64,000 nt of DNA from CAWGMT01 sp963823675 (GTDB taxonomy: Bacteria > Planctomycetota > Planctomycetia > Isosphaerales > Isosphaeraceae), in contig CAWGMT010000014.1 of NCBI GenBank assembly GCA_963823675.1, forward strand, positions 248,001 to 312,000. The letters are read 5' to 3'. Of this stretch, positions 1 to 11,526 are shown in pieces; position 1 is the stretch's first letter, and each line of letters opens with the position of its first letter. Below the pieces are notes generated by a model that did no database searches, had not been told where the DNA came from, and saw only the letters and a program-made list of their open reading frames with translations. The position numbers and the translations under genes are program-made.

Positions 1-15
1 TCAGGTCGAACCCCC

Positions 16-2891
16 ATGCGATACCAAGCAGCTCGTTTTTCCCGACTCGCCCTGTTGTTCCTTCCGAGCATGATCGCGGCGGCCGCCCGCGGCGATGAAT
101 CGCCACCGGCCGCCGCCTCGCCGGCTCAGACGATCCTGCACCTCAATAGCGGCAGCTTCGCGGCCGGAAAGCTGGTGGATTCTCCCACGCCCAGCACATT
201 GCGCCGGCAGGCCGACGGCTTCGTGACGCCGTTTGAGTTCCCGATCGAGTGGATCAACGCCATTCACTGGCCGCCGCCGGCTGGTCCCATCAAGCCGGGC
301 GGCGACTACGCCTTCGAGCTAGCGGCCGGCGATGTCCTTTTTGGCTCCCTGGTCGATCTGAACGATGCCGACGTCGAGATCGAAACATCGCGGCTGGGGC
401 GCTTCAAGATCGATCGCAAGAACGTTCACCGCATCTTCCGCTGGCGCGACAGCTCGGACCTCGTTTACCTGGGACCGAACGGCCTGACCGGCTGGAAGCA
501 CGTGTCTCCGGCAAGCGCCAAGGACGGCTGGCGCGAGGAATCGGGACAACTGGTCACGGACAAGGAAGGTGTCACGGTGCGCGGCGATTTTGGAATTCCC
601 GCCCGCGCCACGATCGAATTCGAGCTCTCCTGGCGTACCAAGCCCGATTTCGTCCTGGCGATCGGGGTCGACGACCACGCCGCCTCGCTCAAGCGTGCCT
701 TCCGCTTCGAGGCCTGGAGTGGCGATCTGGTGATCGAGCGCGAGCTCGAGAGCGAAGCCGATCTGGCGCGGATCATGGAGATCGTGCCCGGTCCTGGGCG
801 TATCCACCTCCACGTGTTCCTCGACCAGGAGCGCGGCCACCTCCTGGTCTTTTCGCAGGGCGGCAAAAAGCTGGCCGAGCTCAAGCTCGCCAGTCCCAAA
901 CCGGTCGCGCTCCCCGGATTGGCCCTGACCAACCTGCGCGGCGATCTGCGGCTGGAATGGCTGCGCATCGGCCGCTGGAGCGGCGAGCTGCCGCGCGAGG
1001 TCGATGCCAGGGAGGCGCGAATTCACCGGGGCGATGGCACCATCGCCTATGGCCACGTCAGCCGCTTCGACGCCAAGAAACGGGAATTCGCGGTCAAGTC
1101 GGCAAGTGGCGAATCGTCCGTCCCCGCCGACAAGGTGACCAGCGTCTTCCTGTCGCTGCCCAGCGAAGACCGCCCCCGCGCGCTGCGTGCCGTCTATCTC
1201 GACGGCGCTCGTGTGAGCGGCGAACTCGTGAAAAGCGAGAACGGAAGCCTGTACCTGCTCGTTCCCGGAGTCAAAAGTGCGCTGCGGCTGCCGGTTGAGG
1301 GCCTCCGTTCGCTCGTGTTCCTGCGCCACGACGACAAGGCCCAGGCCCAATCGGCGCGGCCGGCCGTATCGAGCTCGATGGTCTCAATTTGCCCGGCCAG
1401 CTCGTCGATGGACAACCCCAAACCGGCGCGAGCTGCCTGGTCTGGAAGCCGCTGGAAAGCAAGACCGCCAGCGCCCTGCGCTCCGGAGTCGCCGCCAGGA
1501 TCATCTACAAGGAACCGCCGCCGCCCCGCCCGGCGCGGACGGCCGCCAACCGCAACAGGGTGGCGGTGCAGATGCAAGTCGTCCAGCAACCGCAAGGTGT
1601 TGCGGGCATGGTCATGCGCTTTGCCCAGGCCCTGTCGGAAACCCCGGTCACGAAACCGGTCGTCGAGCGCCGGGCGCTTTTCCTCAAGGACGGCGACGTC
1701 ATACCCTCGATCATCACCAAGATCGACGAGCTGGGCGTCTGGTTCAAGTCCAGTCTCTCCACCAGCACCTTCGTGCCCCACAACAAGGTGAAGGCGGTCG
1801 AGCTGGTCGAGCAGCCCCCCAATCCCCCGGTCCGGCTGACCCGTCCCAAGCGCGAACGATTGCTCACGCTGCCGCGGATGCAGAAACCCGACCCGCCCAG
1901 CCACCTGGTGCGTTCCACCAACGGCGACTACGTCCGCGGCCGGGTGGTCAAGCTGGACGACAAGACTCTGCAACTGGAGGTTCGCCTTGAGAACAAGGAG
2001 GTGCCGCGCAGCCGCGTCTCTCAGATCATCTGGTTGCACGCCGACGACCTCGATGCCTCCAGGAAAGCCGCACCGGCGCCGCCGTCCGGCGCTGCGACCC
2101 GGGTGCAGGCCCTGCGCAACGACGGCGTCCGGCTCACGTTCCAGGCCGACCGGTTCACAGACGGCACCCTCTCCGGCAAGAGCGAGGTGTTGGGCCCTTG
2201 TGCGATCAAACTCGAGCAAGCCGATCAAATCCTGGTCGGAGGCGCGATCGAACAGGCAGCCGCACAGCTCGCGTATCAACAATGGAAACTCAAGAACGCG
2301 CCGGAACCCAAGTTTGTGCAAAGCGACGGAAACGATGAAGCGGATGGCGGCCCCTCCACCGGCACCGAGTCGCCGCTGGTGGGAAAGCCGGCGCCGGATT
2401 TCGATCTCGAGTTGCTCGACGGCAAGAAGTTTCACCTGGCCGATGCCAAGGGCAAGGTAATCATCCTTGATTTCTGGGCAACCTGGTGCGGCCCATGCCT
2501 GCAAGCAATGCCGCAGGTCGAAAAAGTCGCCCACGAGGTCGAGAGTCAGGGCGTGCAACTGGTCGCGGTCAACCTCCAGGAAAGTCCCGACCAGATCAAG
2601 AACATGCTCGAGCGCCACAAGCTGAAGATGACCGTCGCGCTCGACCGCGACGGAATCGTCGCCGACAAGTACAAGGCCGTCGCAATTCCCCAGACCGTCG
2701 TCGTCAACCGCGAGGGCACGATCGCGCGGCTCTTCGTCGGCGGCGGACCGCATTTCGAAGATCAGCTCCGCGACGCAGTCAAGGCCGTCCTCGCCGGCGA
2801 AAAAGGCAAGGACGCACCGGGCCCGGTCAATCGGACAGACGACAAGCCCAAGGCCGAGACCGAGAAGAACGAGGGCGCGGTGCGAGAATAA
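16..2891 (+). CDS. Secreted multi-domain protein with C-terminal TlpA-like thioredoxin domain (one frameshift)
   Basis: About 957 residues if one frameshift near 1345-1365 is bridged. The first frame reads well to about residue 447 (ending LVFLRHDDKAQAQ). The sense then continues in the third frame (GRIELDGLNLPGQLVDGQ). The N-terminus is a signal peptide (LALLFLPSMIAAAARG), so export is expected. The middle holds repeated beta-rich segments of the type 'GDYVRGRVVKLDDKTLQLEV', whose role I do not know. The last ~150 residues are a TlpA/AhpC-type thioredoxin fold with the redox motif WCGPC near 2490 and a cis-Pro-type segment (VAIPQTVVV). TlpA-like domains reduce disulfides in exported proteins; the actual partner here is unknown. 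The acidic/lysine-rich tail after 2810 looks disordered. The start at 16 is the first ATG, but the upstream context is cut off by the window. Confidence 0.8.
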
Positions 2892-4041
2892 GTTGGGCAA
2901 CCGCCTCGGCTGGCTGGGGTCGGCGCCCGAGGGGCGACACCCCCAGGTCCAAGCCCTCCGCCTTGGGGCTCGCCGGCTGGTTGCCGGCTCGATCCCAGCC
3001 ACCGTATGTCGGGAGGCTGCCCTCACGATCACCCAATTAGCGGCGCCCGCACAATCGGTATATCTTGCCGTGACTTCGTTGGGCGCGGTTGTTTCGCGAC
3101 GAGTTGGTTGCCAGTCGGCGGCGTGCCCGCGGACGCCGCCCCTATCTTCGGAGAATGGCCTGATGGTCAGGCGATCGGCAGCGCCCGCACAATTGGTATA
3201 TCCCGCCGCGGCTTCGTTCGGCGCGGTTGTTTCGCGACCAGGGAATTCTCGTTGTCCCTCACCAGCCTGGGGGCGTTTTCCGTTCCCAGCGTCCTGATCG
3301 GCAGCCGGCCGCCGTCAGCAACCGGCAGTGGGCGCGAAAGGCGCAGCGTGCCGTTTGTGCCGGTCGCGCGCTCGCCGAAACTGCGCACTTGAGACACCCC
3401 GGATGCGAAAAATGCGCATCATTGATGACTAAGGGTCCGTTCATCGATCGGTCAGGCCGATGGGCCCGCACTGCGGGGAACGCCTTCAATGAGGGTAAGG
3501 GCAACACGAGGCGAATACCGGCGCATCGTCCGGCTTCGTGATTCTGGTCGTCAGTCCCGAATCGGCAGGATGAAGCCACGGCTCTATCGCGGCCGGCGAG
3601 ACTGAATTCGGCGGCGAGACAAAGGTCCGGATTACGTTGACCCCGCCGAAACCTTCTGAGCACACGCCTGCGCTCTTGCCGCGCGAGGGCAGGGTCCTTG
3701 CCGTCGACTGTCCGAGGCCGAGGCGCCCTTCTGCTAGCTCACGCCGAAGACCGGCAGGAAGCTGGTCGTCAGACCGCGCTCGACTGACTTCCGCCGTGCC
3801 ATTCACAACGCAACACCAACAGTGATTGCTGCTCTCACGACGACCTACTTGTGCTTCGCGAGTCTTCATCGTAAGACAGATTTGGCAACTCGGATTGCGA
3901 CTTCTGAAGCACGGCCTGGTTGTTCTGGACAAGTGATCTCCGAGGGCCGTTCGCGACGACCTGATCTTCGCTGACCGTGCCATGCACAAATGTGCTGTGG
4001 CGGTGCTTGGCATCCCACGATACGGGATTGCCCCGAGATGA
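2892..4041. other. Long non-coding stretch between TlpA-like gene and TIR-STAND gene
   Basis: About 1.15 kb with no convincing gene. Several short open frames exist on both strands, but none has a recognisable domain or a good ribosome binding site. It contains the direct repeat listed at 3041-3239. The sequence just before 4105 (GGGAG at 4089-4093) could serve the downstream gene. Confidence 0.6.
3041..3239 (+). repeat. Two ~60-bp direct repeats, period 138 bp
   Basis: Copies at about 3041-3100 and 3179-3238 share GCGCCCGCACAAT, GGTATAT and GCGCGGTTGTTTCGCGAC in the same order with scattered substitutions. The divergence is spread over all codon positions and neither copy sits in a supported gene, so this looks like an intergenic duplication rather than a protein repeat. 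Confidence 0.75.
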
Positions 4042-4104
4042 ATGCTTCCCTTTAGTCGGTTGGGCTCGGCCACCTTCGATCCGTGGACGGGAGTGCAGAC
4101 GACA

Positions 4105-7100
4105 ATGGATTCAGCGATTCCTCCTCGCGGTCACACATTCGATATCTTTTTGAGCTATCACTGGACCGATGCGGCAATTGCCTGGCAAATATACGATCGG
4201 TTGACCTCGGCAGGCTACCGGGTCTGGTTCGACCGAAAATGCATACTTGAGGGGGAGTCCTGGCTTGCAGCGATCGAGCGCGGCCTTGCCGAAACCCACA
4301 CGTTTATAGTGCTGCTGACCCAGCACGCGCCGCGAAAATGGGTCGACGCCGAAGTCGGTGCAGCCATTCGCCGCCATTACAATGATCCCGCGCATCAGTA
4401 CAGGATCATCCCGGTCATCGCCGCAAGAAATCCCTCTGACCCGGTGCCCTCGGTCGGGGTTTTTCTCGATGCGTTTCAGCGCCACACGCTGGAAGTGGGT
4501 GAGAATGCTCACGTCAGTCAGAACAGCTTCGCGGATCTTTGCCGGGCATTGCAGGCCACGAATGACGAGGCATTCCCCACACGAGTCGTTGAGTATCCTT
4601 ATCGTGGACTCGAGCCATTCGGCTTGAACGACCATCATCTCTTCTTCGGCCGCGATAAGGAGATCGTCGAGCTTCTTGAAAGTCTCCGCTCACCGCGCTG
4701 CCGTTGGCTGCAGCTCGAAGGCGGGAGCGGGAGCGGAAAGTCCTCCCTGATCCGGGCAGGCTTGCTGCCTGCTTTGCGTCGCCGCCTGCGCGCGGAGCAA
4801 GATCGGGATTGGGCCGTGATCGTCATGCGGCCCGGCCATGATCCGATCAAGGAACTGGCGGTCGCCTGGAGGCAATGGGAGCGAAGCGAAGATCACACCC
4901 CGAACGACCCGGTCCTCGGAGTCGAGCGGCTCGCCCAGATTGAATCGGCGTTGTCCCAGCCAGACGGGTTGCGGCAACTGGTGGCGCTCTCCAATGACCG
5001 TTCGCCGGCTCAATTTCTGGTCGTCGTGGATCAATTCGAGGAGTTATTCACACTCAAGGCGGCAACAGGCGGGGAGACCTCACCGCAGCAGGTCTTCACG
5101 CAGATGATCAAGAACGTCTTGACCGATACAGACTCCCCTTTCTGGCTGGCGACGACGATCCGCAGCGACTTTCTCCATCAGGTCGCTTCCGACCCAGAGT
5201 GGTCCTCCCTGTTGAATCGGGCGGTGCGCTACGCCGTCGGACCTCTCGCGGTAGCCGGCCTTCAGGACGCCATTCTCCAACCGCTGCGGATGGCGGGCGG
5301 GCGATTGGAAACCGACGATCCCGCGACCGATCCGCTGCTGCAACGATTGGTGAAGGAAACGCTCGCGGGACCCGGCCGCCTCCCGCTCTTGAGCCATGTT
5401 CTCTGGTCCTTGTGGCGCGAGGCTCGGCAACGCCGAGACAACATCCCGACGCTTCGACTGACCGATCTGGAACGCATGGGAGGTCTTGCCAAAGCGATCA
5501 CAGCCTCGGCTGAGGCCGTGTTGGCTCCGCTGAGCCCCGAGCAATGTGCCTGCGTCCGTCGAATCCTTCTCGAGCTGGTGAGCGTGGGGCCCGGCGTCGG
5601 CGACTTTCGCCGCAGCGTTGAGAAGGCGGCACTCCTTGCGGCGGTCGAGGACCCCCAGGCCGAAAACCTGCTGGCCTATCTTTCGGGTGGCCGGCTCTTA
5701 GGCTCTTCTCAATCGGAAGATCACCCCCGACTCGTGGTCGTCCATGAGCCAGACGCGGCAGCCGGAAATTCCACGACTCGCGTCGACCTGGTTCACGAGG
5801 CGCTGCTCGACGAATGGTCGCGGATGCGCGAATGGGTCAACGGCGCCCGTCGGGATCTCGAGCGCCGCAACGATATCGAGACGGCGGCATCGACCTGGAC
5901 GAAAGCCGGCCAACGCGACACTGACCTACCGGGCGCTGGATTGCTCGAACACTACAATCGCTGGGATAACGAGCCGCTGCCGTTGTCAGAGCCCGCCACC
6001 AGATTTCTGTATCGAACCTCCGTTTACCATGACCGATTACGCCGAACGAGTCGTCGCCGGGTTCGCGCGGTGATCGGCGGACTCTCCGTCGGTCTGCTGG
6101 TCGTTGCCGCCCTCGCGCTTTTCGCATTTCAGAAGGCCGAAGAAGCCGTGTTGCAGCGCCGCTCCGCTGAGACGGCGCTTTCGGCAGAGAGAGTCGCTCT
6201 CAAGGAGGCTGAGGCGAGCCGCAAGATCGCTCTCAAGAATGAACAGCGTGCGCTCGCCAGCGAGAAGCTCGCGAAGGAGAGGCTGGCTCGAATCGAAGCA
6301 GGGGTCGGCGCCGCCGTGGGCAAGGCGACCCTGCATCAGCAGGCAGCAGCAGTCGACGTCTTCACACAGAAATTCGGCGCTCCCCTTGCCAAGGTTAATG
6401 CTGCGACCACTCGTGAAGACACCAAGGCGATCTTCGACCGGAGCCCCTCCCTCGCCAAGGACTTCGAAGACCTGAAAGCGACATTCGACGCAAATCCCAA
6501 GGACGAAAAGGCCATCCGAGCCATGTTGAAACCCTCGTCGGTTCCGAGCTTGATTATCATGCTCAAGGATTCCGATCGCCAAGTTCGCCTCAAGGCGGCG
6601 CAGCTCCTGCGAATCATGGGCGGCGATGCCAAGGCGGCGATCCCGGCGTTGATCGAAGCCGTCAAGGATTCAGACTACTTGGTTCGCGGAGTAGCGGTCG
6701 GCGCGCTCGGCGCAATGGGAGGTGACGCCGCGCCAGCCCTTCCAGCCCTGCGCGAGGAGCTGCGGGACGACGCGCTGTTCGGTGCGACCGCGGCCGCGAC
6801 CGCTTTAGTGATCGGCCAGCTCGGCGAATCGGCAAGACCAGCGGTGCCTGATTTGATTGCGCTCCTGCGGCGACGCTCGCTCGGCGGGACCATCGGGGCA
6901 CTCGGTGCGGTGATAAAGCTCGGGCCGATCGCGTCCGATGCCGCACCGGCGGTGATCGAGACTTTGAAAGAAAGTCAAGTCTATGACGTTGTTATTGCCT
7001 GCCTTAACGCGCTTGCGTCTATCGGGCCCGCCGCGAAGCCTGCGCTACCTCAATTGATCGAAATCCTCAAAGGCGACGATGCGAAACTGCGCTTGGGAGC

Positions 7101-7897
7101 CCTGGCGGTACTCGCAAAGCTGGGACCTGATGCCGAGCCCGCGCTTCCCCTGTTGATACGAATCTTGAGAGGTATTGACCAGAATTGCCGGGTGTGGGCC
7201 TGCGAGATTTTGAGCAACTGCCCCGCCGTGGCTGGGAAAGCGCTGTCGGACCTGATCAAGGCTTCCAATGGAGATGAGGGCACGCTCGACGACGAGCCGC
7301 AGAAAGATCGCAAGCCAATCGAGTCCAGAAAGCCCGACGAAAAAGACCCAACAACCAGCAACCTCATGTACTGGGCATCGCGCGCTCTGGCCAACCTCGA
7401 GCCGCCTGAGCCGAGCGCTGGCTCCGCTCTTGCTGCACGGCTCGGCTCGCCAAGTGCCGCCACGCGTTCCTGGGCGGCTTTCGGACTGGAGCGCCTGGGA
7501 GCCAAGGCTGCTCCCTACTTACCCGAATTACGGAAAGCTCGACAAAGCGAAACCAGTCAAGACAATCGCGCGAGCCTAGGTAAAGCGATTGCGAAGATCG
7601 CGCCGGGCCCATCGGAGTTCTGGTTTGACGCCTCATTCAGCGCCCAAAGGCGTCCAGCATTGGGTACGAACCAAATCTGGGGACTGGTGGGCTACGCTCC
7701 CCGATGGTAAGACGAATTTCTTCACAGTGTTTGATCTCGGCAACGACGACAAAAGCATTATCGTGCGGCGATTGCCGGCGCAAGATACGGAGTTTTTGAT
7801 CCCAGCCTCCGCCGATGGCGCAACGATATCGACGCGGAAGGTCGGAGAGAAAGCCTGGCAGAGCTTGGGCGTTGTCCGCGCGCATCCGGACGATTAA
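4105..7897 (+). CDS. TIR domain - STAND ATPase - transmembrane - HEAT-repeat protein (frameshift near 7640)
   Basis: About 1,263 residues. Residues ~9-140 are a TIR domain (FDIFLSYHWTD, GYRVWFDRK, GESWLAAIERGL, WVDAEVGAAI). Residues ~165-600 are an nSTAND-type NTPase: YRGLEPF entry motif, Walker A GGSGSGKSS near 205, Walker B FLVVVDQFEEL near 308. A single hydrophobic helix (~656-674) follows, then a coiled coil (~676-732) and HEAT repeats (~812-1150, e.g. VRLKAAQLLRIMGGDAKAAIP). The long frame stops at 7710, but the sequence ASFSA is best continued one frame over as PKGVQHWVR to a stop at 7897, giving a short Trp-rich tail domain. ATG 4105 is preferred because the TIR follows at once and GGGAG lies 11 nt upstream; an ATG at 4042 is also open. 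TIR-STAND fusions are known in bacterial antiphage immunity and signalling; that role here is inference. The membrane helix suggests an anchored sensor. Confidence 0.85.
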
Positions 7898-7943
7898 GAA
7901 GAACCAGCTACGTGCCGTTGCGCGACGTCGATTTCCGGCGGAG

Positions 7944-8571
7944 CTATAAACCGTCGGGCGAACGTTTCTTGGCGTCGTCTTTCTTGGCCGTCCGGGGAAG
8001 CCGGACGACTACGGTGGGAGTAATCGACTTATGGTTTGTAATGTCCCATGTTGCGATTTTCTCCTTCCCGTCAACCGTATCCGCGTTGGACGTGATGATC
8101 CGACCTGGCGAATGGACAGTGATTTGCCGTAGCTCCGGAAATATACCGCGAGTAAAACGTTCTGCGCGACCACTTAACTCACTTCTGTATTTATATTTTA
8201 AATCTCCATTAGCTTCGGTCGTCAACTGCCATCGAGAAGCGTCTTTCTTTTCCTTCTTGTCATCAATCCAAGAGAGTTGGTCTTCGGAATCGTACCCAAG
8301 GTCAAGAATCCATCGTGTCTTTCCAAAGAACAACGTCGCGGGTCATGTTAGCGCGAAGTTTTGTCTTCGCAAACGATTTCTTGAATTCCTCGGATTGCCA
8401 ATCGAAACCGCGGCTATCGCGGTCAATGCACTTTATGTCCTCCTCATTCAGAATATACCGATACCGACCGGAACCGTCGGCGTTGAACCAGAATTCTTCG
8501 TCGCATCCGGACGCCACTGCGAGGAAGAAGCCGATCGCAAGAACGCGCGATATCGTGCCAGACGAGGCCAT
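7944..8571 (-). CDS. Lipoprotein paralogue 3 (frameshifted)
   Basis: Third member of the array, ~208 residues after repair. The start reads MASSGTISRVLAIG with a lipoprotein cysteine in VASGC, followed by FNADGSGRYR as in the other two copies. Alignment with copy 2 shows one extra base around 8325-8331 in the codons for RDVVFGKTRW: copy 2 reads GTCGTCTTCGGC, this copy GTTGTTCTTTGG. The frame changes exactly there. The remainder (SEDQLSWIDD, ITSNADTVD, KSITPTVVVRLP) is well conserved, so this is either a very recent pseudogene or a sequence error. Function unknown; presumably anchored in the envelope. Confidence 0.75.
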
Positions 8572-8724
8572 TGGATTCTCCCTGAAATTGTGTCAGCGGG
8601 CATTCTACGAACGAGCGGAAATCCAGTCGAGCGCAGCGTCGAGAATGTCGTTTTACCTGCCGTTGCTCGACATCGATTTCCAGCGGAGGTATAAACCGTC
8701 GGACGAACGTTTCTTGCGCGCCTC

Positions 8725-9297
8725 CTACTTGGCCGGCCGGGGACGGCGGACGGTTACGGTGGGAGTAATCGATTTATGAGTGGTAACGTCCCATGTTGCG
8801 ATATTCTGCGTCTCGTCAAGCGTATCCGCGTTGGAAGTGATGATCCGACCTGGCAGATGCACAGTAACTTGCCGCGGTGTCCGGAGTACGGGGTCGTTTT
8901 CTAATGTCATCTTGTATTCATATTTTACATTTCCGTTCGGTTCGGTCGTCGACTTCCACCAATGAACGTCTTGCTTTCCCTTCTCGTCATCAATCCAGGA
9001 GAGTTGGTCGTCCGAATCGTACTCGAGGTCATAAATCCATCGTGTCTTGCCGAAGACGACGTCGCGGGTCATCTTGGCGCGGAGTTTCGTCTTCGCATAT
9101 TCTTGCTCAAATTCCTTGGATTTCTTATCGAATCCTTCACCATTGACGTCAACAATCTTTATGTCCTCCTCATTCAAAATCGCCCGATACCGTCCTGAGC
9201 CGTCGGCATTGAACCAGAATTCCAGGTCGCATCCCGACATTATCGCCAGGAAGAAGCCGATCGCAAGAACTCGCGATGCGGTACCAAACGAGGTCAT
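8725..9297 (-). CDS. Lipoprotein paralogue 2, unknown function
   Basis: 190 residues, intact. The N-terminal hydrophobic segment ends in IMSGC, a lipoprotein processing site, followed by DLEFWFNADGSGRYR. The rest is polar with no recognised domain; conserved blocks are MTRDVVFGKTRWIY, DDQLSWIDDEKGK and VTVHLPGRIITSNADT. The start codon overlaps the stop of paralogue 1 by ATGA (9294-9297), so the two are translationally coupled. The gene converges on the TIR-STAND gene downstream. Confidence 0.8.
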   Translation of the reverse strand: MTSFGTASRVLAIGFFLAIMSGCDLEFWFNADGSGRYRAILNEEDIKIVDVNGEGFDKKSKEFEQEYAKTKLRAKMTRDVVFGKTRWIYDLEYDSDDQLSWIDDEKGKQDVHWWKSTTEPNGNVKYEYKMTLENDPVLRTPRQVTVHLPGRIITSNADTLDETQNIATWDVTTHKSITPTVTVRRPRPAK

Positions 9298-9905
9298 TGG
9301 ATTCCCCCTGGAATGAGGAGTTTCTTGGCATCGTCCTTCTTGGCCGGCCGGGGAAGCCGGACGACTACGGTCGGAGTGATCGATTTATGGTTTGTTCTGT
9401 CCCATGTTGCGATTTTCTCCTTCTCGTCAACCGTGTCCGCGTTGGAACTGATGATCTGACCTGGCAAATGCACAGTGACTTGCCGCGGACCCACCGGGCC
9501 GACTTTGCTATTGGCTTCCAATTCGATGACGAATGTATATTTCAAAGCTCCATCAGGTTCGCTCGTCAACTTCCATAACTGAGTGTCGTGCTTTCCCTTC
9601 TCGTCGTCAATCCAGGAGAGTTGGTCATCGGAATCGTACTCAATTTCATAAATCCATCGTCTCTTGCCGAAGACGACGTCGCGGGTCATCTTCGCGCGAA
9701 GTTTTGACTTCGCGAGGGCTTCCTTGAATTGCTGATCGAAACCGTGGCCTTCGGCTTCGGCAGCCTTGATCGCCTCCTCATCGTAAATGATACGAAACCG
9801 TCCGGAACCGTCGGCATTGAACCAGGATTCTGTGTCGCATCCCGACGCCACCGCGACGAAGACGCCGATCGCAAAAACGCGCAATACGGTACCAGAGGAG
9901 GCCAC
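9294..9905 (-). CDS. Lipoprotein paralogue 1, unknown function
   Basis: 203 residues, first gene of the array and intact. The signal sequence ends in VASGC. The central part is slightly different from its siblings: EAIKAAEAEGHGFDQQFKEALAKSK in place of EDIK...EFEQEYAKTK. The C-terminal half is nearly the same as the other two copies. ATGA overlap with paralogue 2. No family was recognised; the FNADGSGR block near the N-terminus and the basic tail KKDDAKK are the most distinctive features. Confidence 0.8.
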   Translation of the reverse strand: MASSGTVLRVFAIGVFVAVASGCDTESWFNADGSGRFRIIYDEEAIKAAEAEGHGFDQQFKEALAKSKLRAKMTRDVVFGKRRWIYEIEYDSDDQLSWIDDEKGKHDTQLWKLTSEPDGALKYTFVIELEANSKVGPVGPRQVTVHLPGQIISSNADTVDEKEKIATWDRTNHKSITPTVVVRLPRPAKKDDAKKLLIPGGIQ

Positions 9906-10033
9906 TGGATTCTCCTTCGAATTATGTCAGGGGGCATTCTACGAACGAACGGAAATTGACTCGAGCGCATCTTCGTAATTCTCGTTTCGCCACGAGTACG
10001 CGTCAAATAGCTTAACCGCAGTCCGTTTCGACC

Positions 10034-11187
10034 TCATACTAGCTCATACACCCGCTCGACCAGCGCCGCCGTGATGGGCGAGACGATCAGGCACGGCACC
10101 ATCTTATTCATCACGTAGGCGAAGGTCATGCGGCGATCCGCGTCGGCGATCACCAGCGAGCCGCCCGCGCCAGCTCCGAAACACACCCGGTCTTCCGGGA
10201 CGAAGGGCAGCACCTCCGGCCAGGGCAGGCCATAACCTACGCCGATCTTGAGCCGGTAGCCCAACACGAGGTCGATCCCGTCGCTTTGCACCTTGAAGAT
10301 CCGGTTGATCGTCTGCGGCGAGAGCAGCCGGACGCCATCGACTTTGCCGCCGCACGCCATAGCCGACTGGAGGCGCGCCACCGAGCGGGCATTGCCGTGG
10401 CCGTTGGACGCGCCGATGTCGGCGCACCGCCAGCCTTCGGTCCAGCTTCGTTCGATGTTCTCGTCCATGACCGGGCCGGTGAAGGTCTTGAACGCCGGGC
10501 CGTTCGGGTCGAGGTCAGCCGGGTAGTACGCCTGCGGAGGCCACGACACCAAGTTGGCGACGCGATGGAACTCCGAGGGCGGCAGGCCGATGTGAAAGTC
10601 GGCGCGCAGCGGCCCCGCAATCTGCGCGGCGAAGAACTCGCCCAGCCGCTGGCCGGTGATGCGCCGGATCACTTCGCCGATCAGGTGGCCGTAGGTCATC
10701 GCGTGGTACCCCGAGGCCATCCCGGGCTCCCACCAGGGCGCTGCGCGGCCAGCAGGGCGGTCGATTTGTCCCAGTCGTACAGGTCCTCGACGGTGATCGG
10801 CTTGTCCCAGCCCGAGACGCCCGAGGTGTGCGACAGGAGCTGGCGAACCTTGATCCGAGCCTTGCCCCGGCCCGCGAATTCGGGCCAGTAGGCGGCGACG
10901 TTCGCGTCGAGGTCGAGCTCGCCGCAGTCAACCAAGACGAGCGCGGCGAGCGAGGTCATCGTCTTGGTGGTGGAGAACACGCAGGCGATCGTGTTCTCGG
11001 ACCAAGGCACCGTACGGGCCTCGTCGGCCCAGCCGCCCCACAGGTCGACCACCATCTCGCCGTCGACGTTGACAGCGAGCGAGGCACCAAGGTCTTCACC
11101 GGACTCGAGCTTGGCGGCGAACAGCTCGCGCAGGGGGTCGAAGCGGGCGCTGCACATGCCGCCGAGCGGTGTCGATTGATCGCTCAT
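10034..11187 (-). CDS. Serine hydrolase, beta-lactamase class C / CubicO-like (one frameshift)
   Basis: About 384 residues. The N-terminal part carries the nucleophile motif S-x-x-K as STTK (in VFSTTKTMTSLA); the tyrosine motif is YHAMTYG, typical of EstB-like family VIII esterases; a glycine motif GAGAGGSL lies near the C-terminus. The frame breaks near 10735-10740, where one C appears to be missing: AQ continues as APWWEPGMASG in the second frame. No signal peptide, so a cytoplasmic esterase or amidase is likely. ATG at 11187 (MSDQSTPLGG) is chosen over upstream open sequence because the preceding codons do not look coding. Confidence 0.85.
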
Positions 11188-11526
11188 GAAGCCTCCGTCC
11201 AGAAGTTGTCGCTGAAGCCGATCGAGCGCGCCGGGTTGTCGCTGACCGTCCCGCTGCCGAACTGGTGATTGGCCGGACCGGAGTGTCCGCATTTTCAAGG
11301 CCCGGTCAGCATATTCAGCTCGGTCAGTATACCAGCGCACCAGTCAGCCGAGCACCCTGCCGGTTAGCCTATCGCCGGCGTCGGCCATCTTCCCGGGTGT
11401 CCGTCTGTTCCATCCTTCCGAGCCGCGATCGCGAGTCGAGCGCAAAGCGGAGCGACCTCGTTTCCTTCCGCACTGTCAGAACGAAGTAAGGATCAATATT
11501 GAACGAGGTCGGTCGAACACCTTACC

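Larger units (their letters stand above)
7912..9995 (-). repeat. Tandemly duplicated lipoprotein module including flanking DNA
   Basis: Three paralogous genes lie head to tail. The duplicated unit is larger than the coding part. The sequence before the first gene (9926-9990) is repeated before the third (8590-8655; shared GGGCATTCTACGAACGA). The sequence after the second gene (8655-8724) is repeated after the third (7912-7943; shared TATAAACCGTCGG and GAACGTTTCTTG). The order fits unequal crossing-over of a ~0.6-0.7 kb unit. Confidence 0.8.

Noticed and set aside
1194..3032. 612-residue minus-strand open frame opposite the TlpA-like gene
   Set aside because: Shadow of the plus-strand gene; no recognisable domain.
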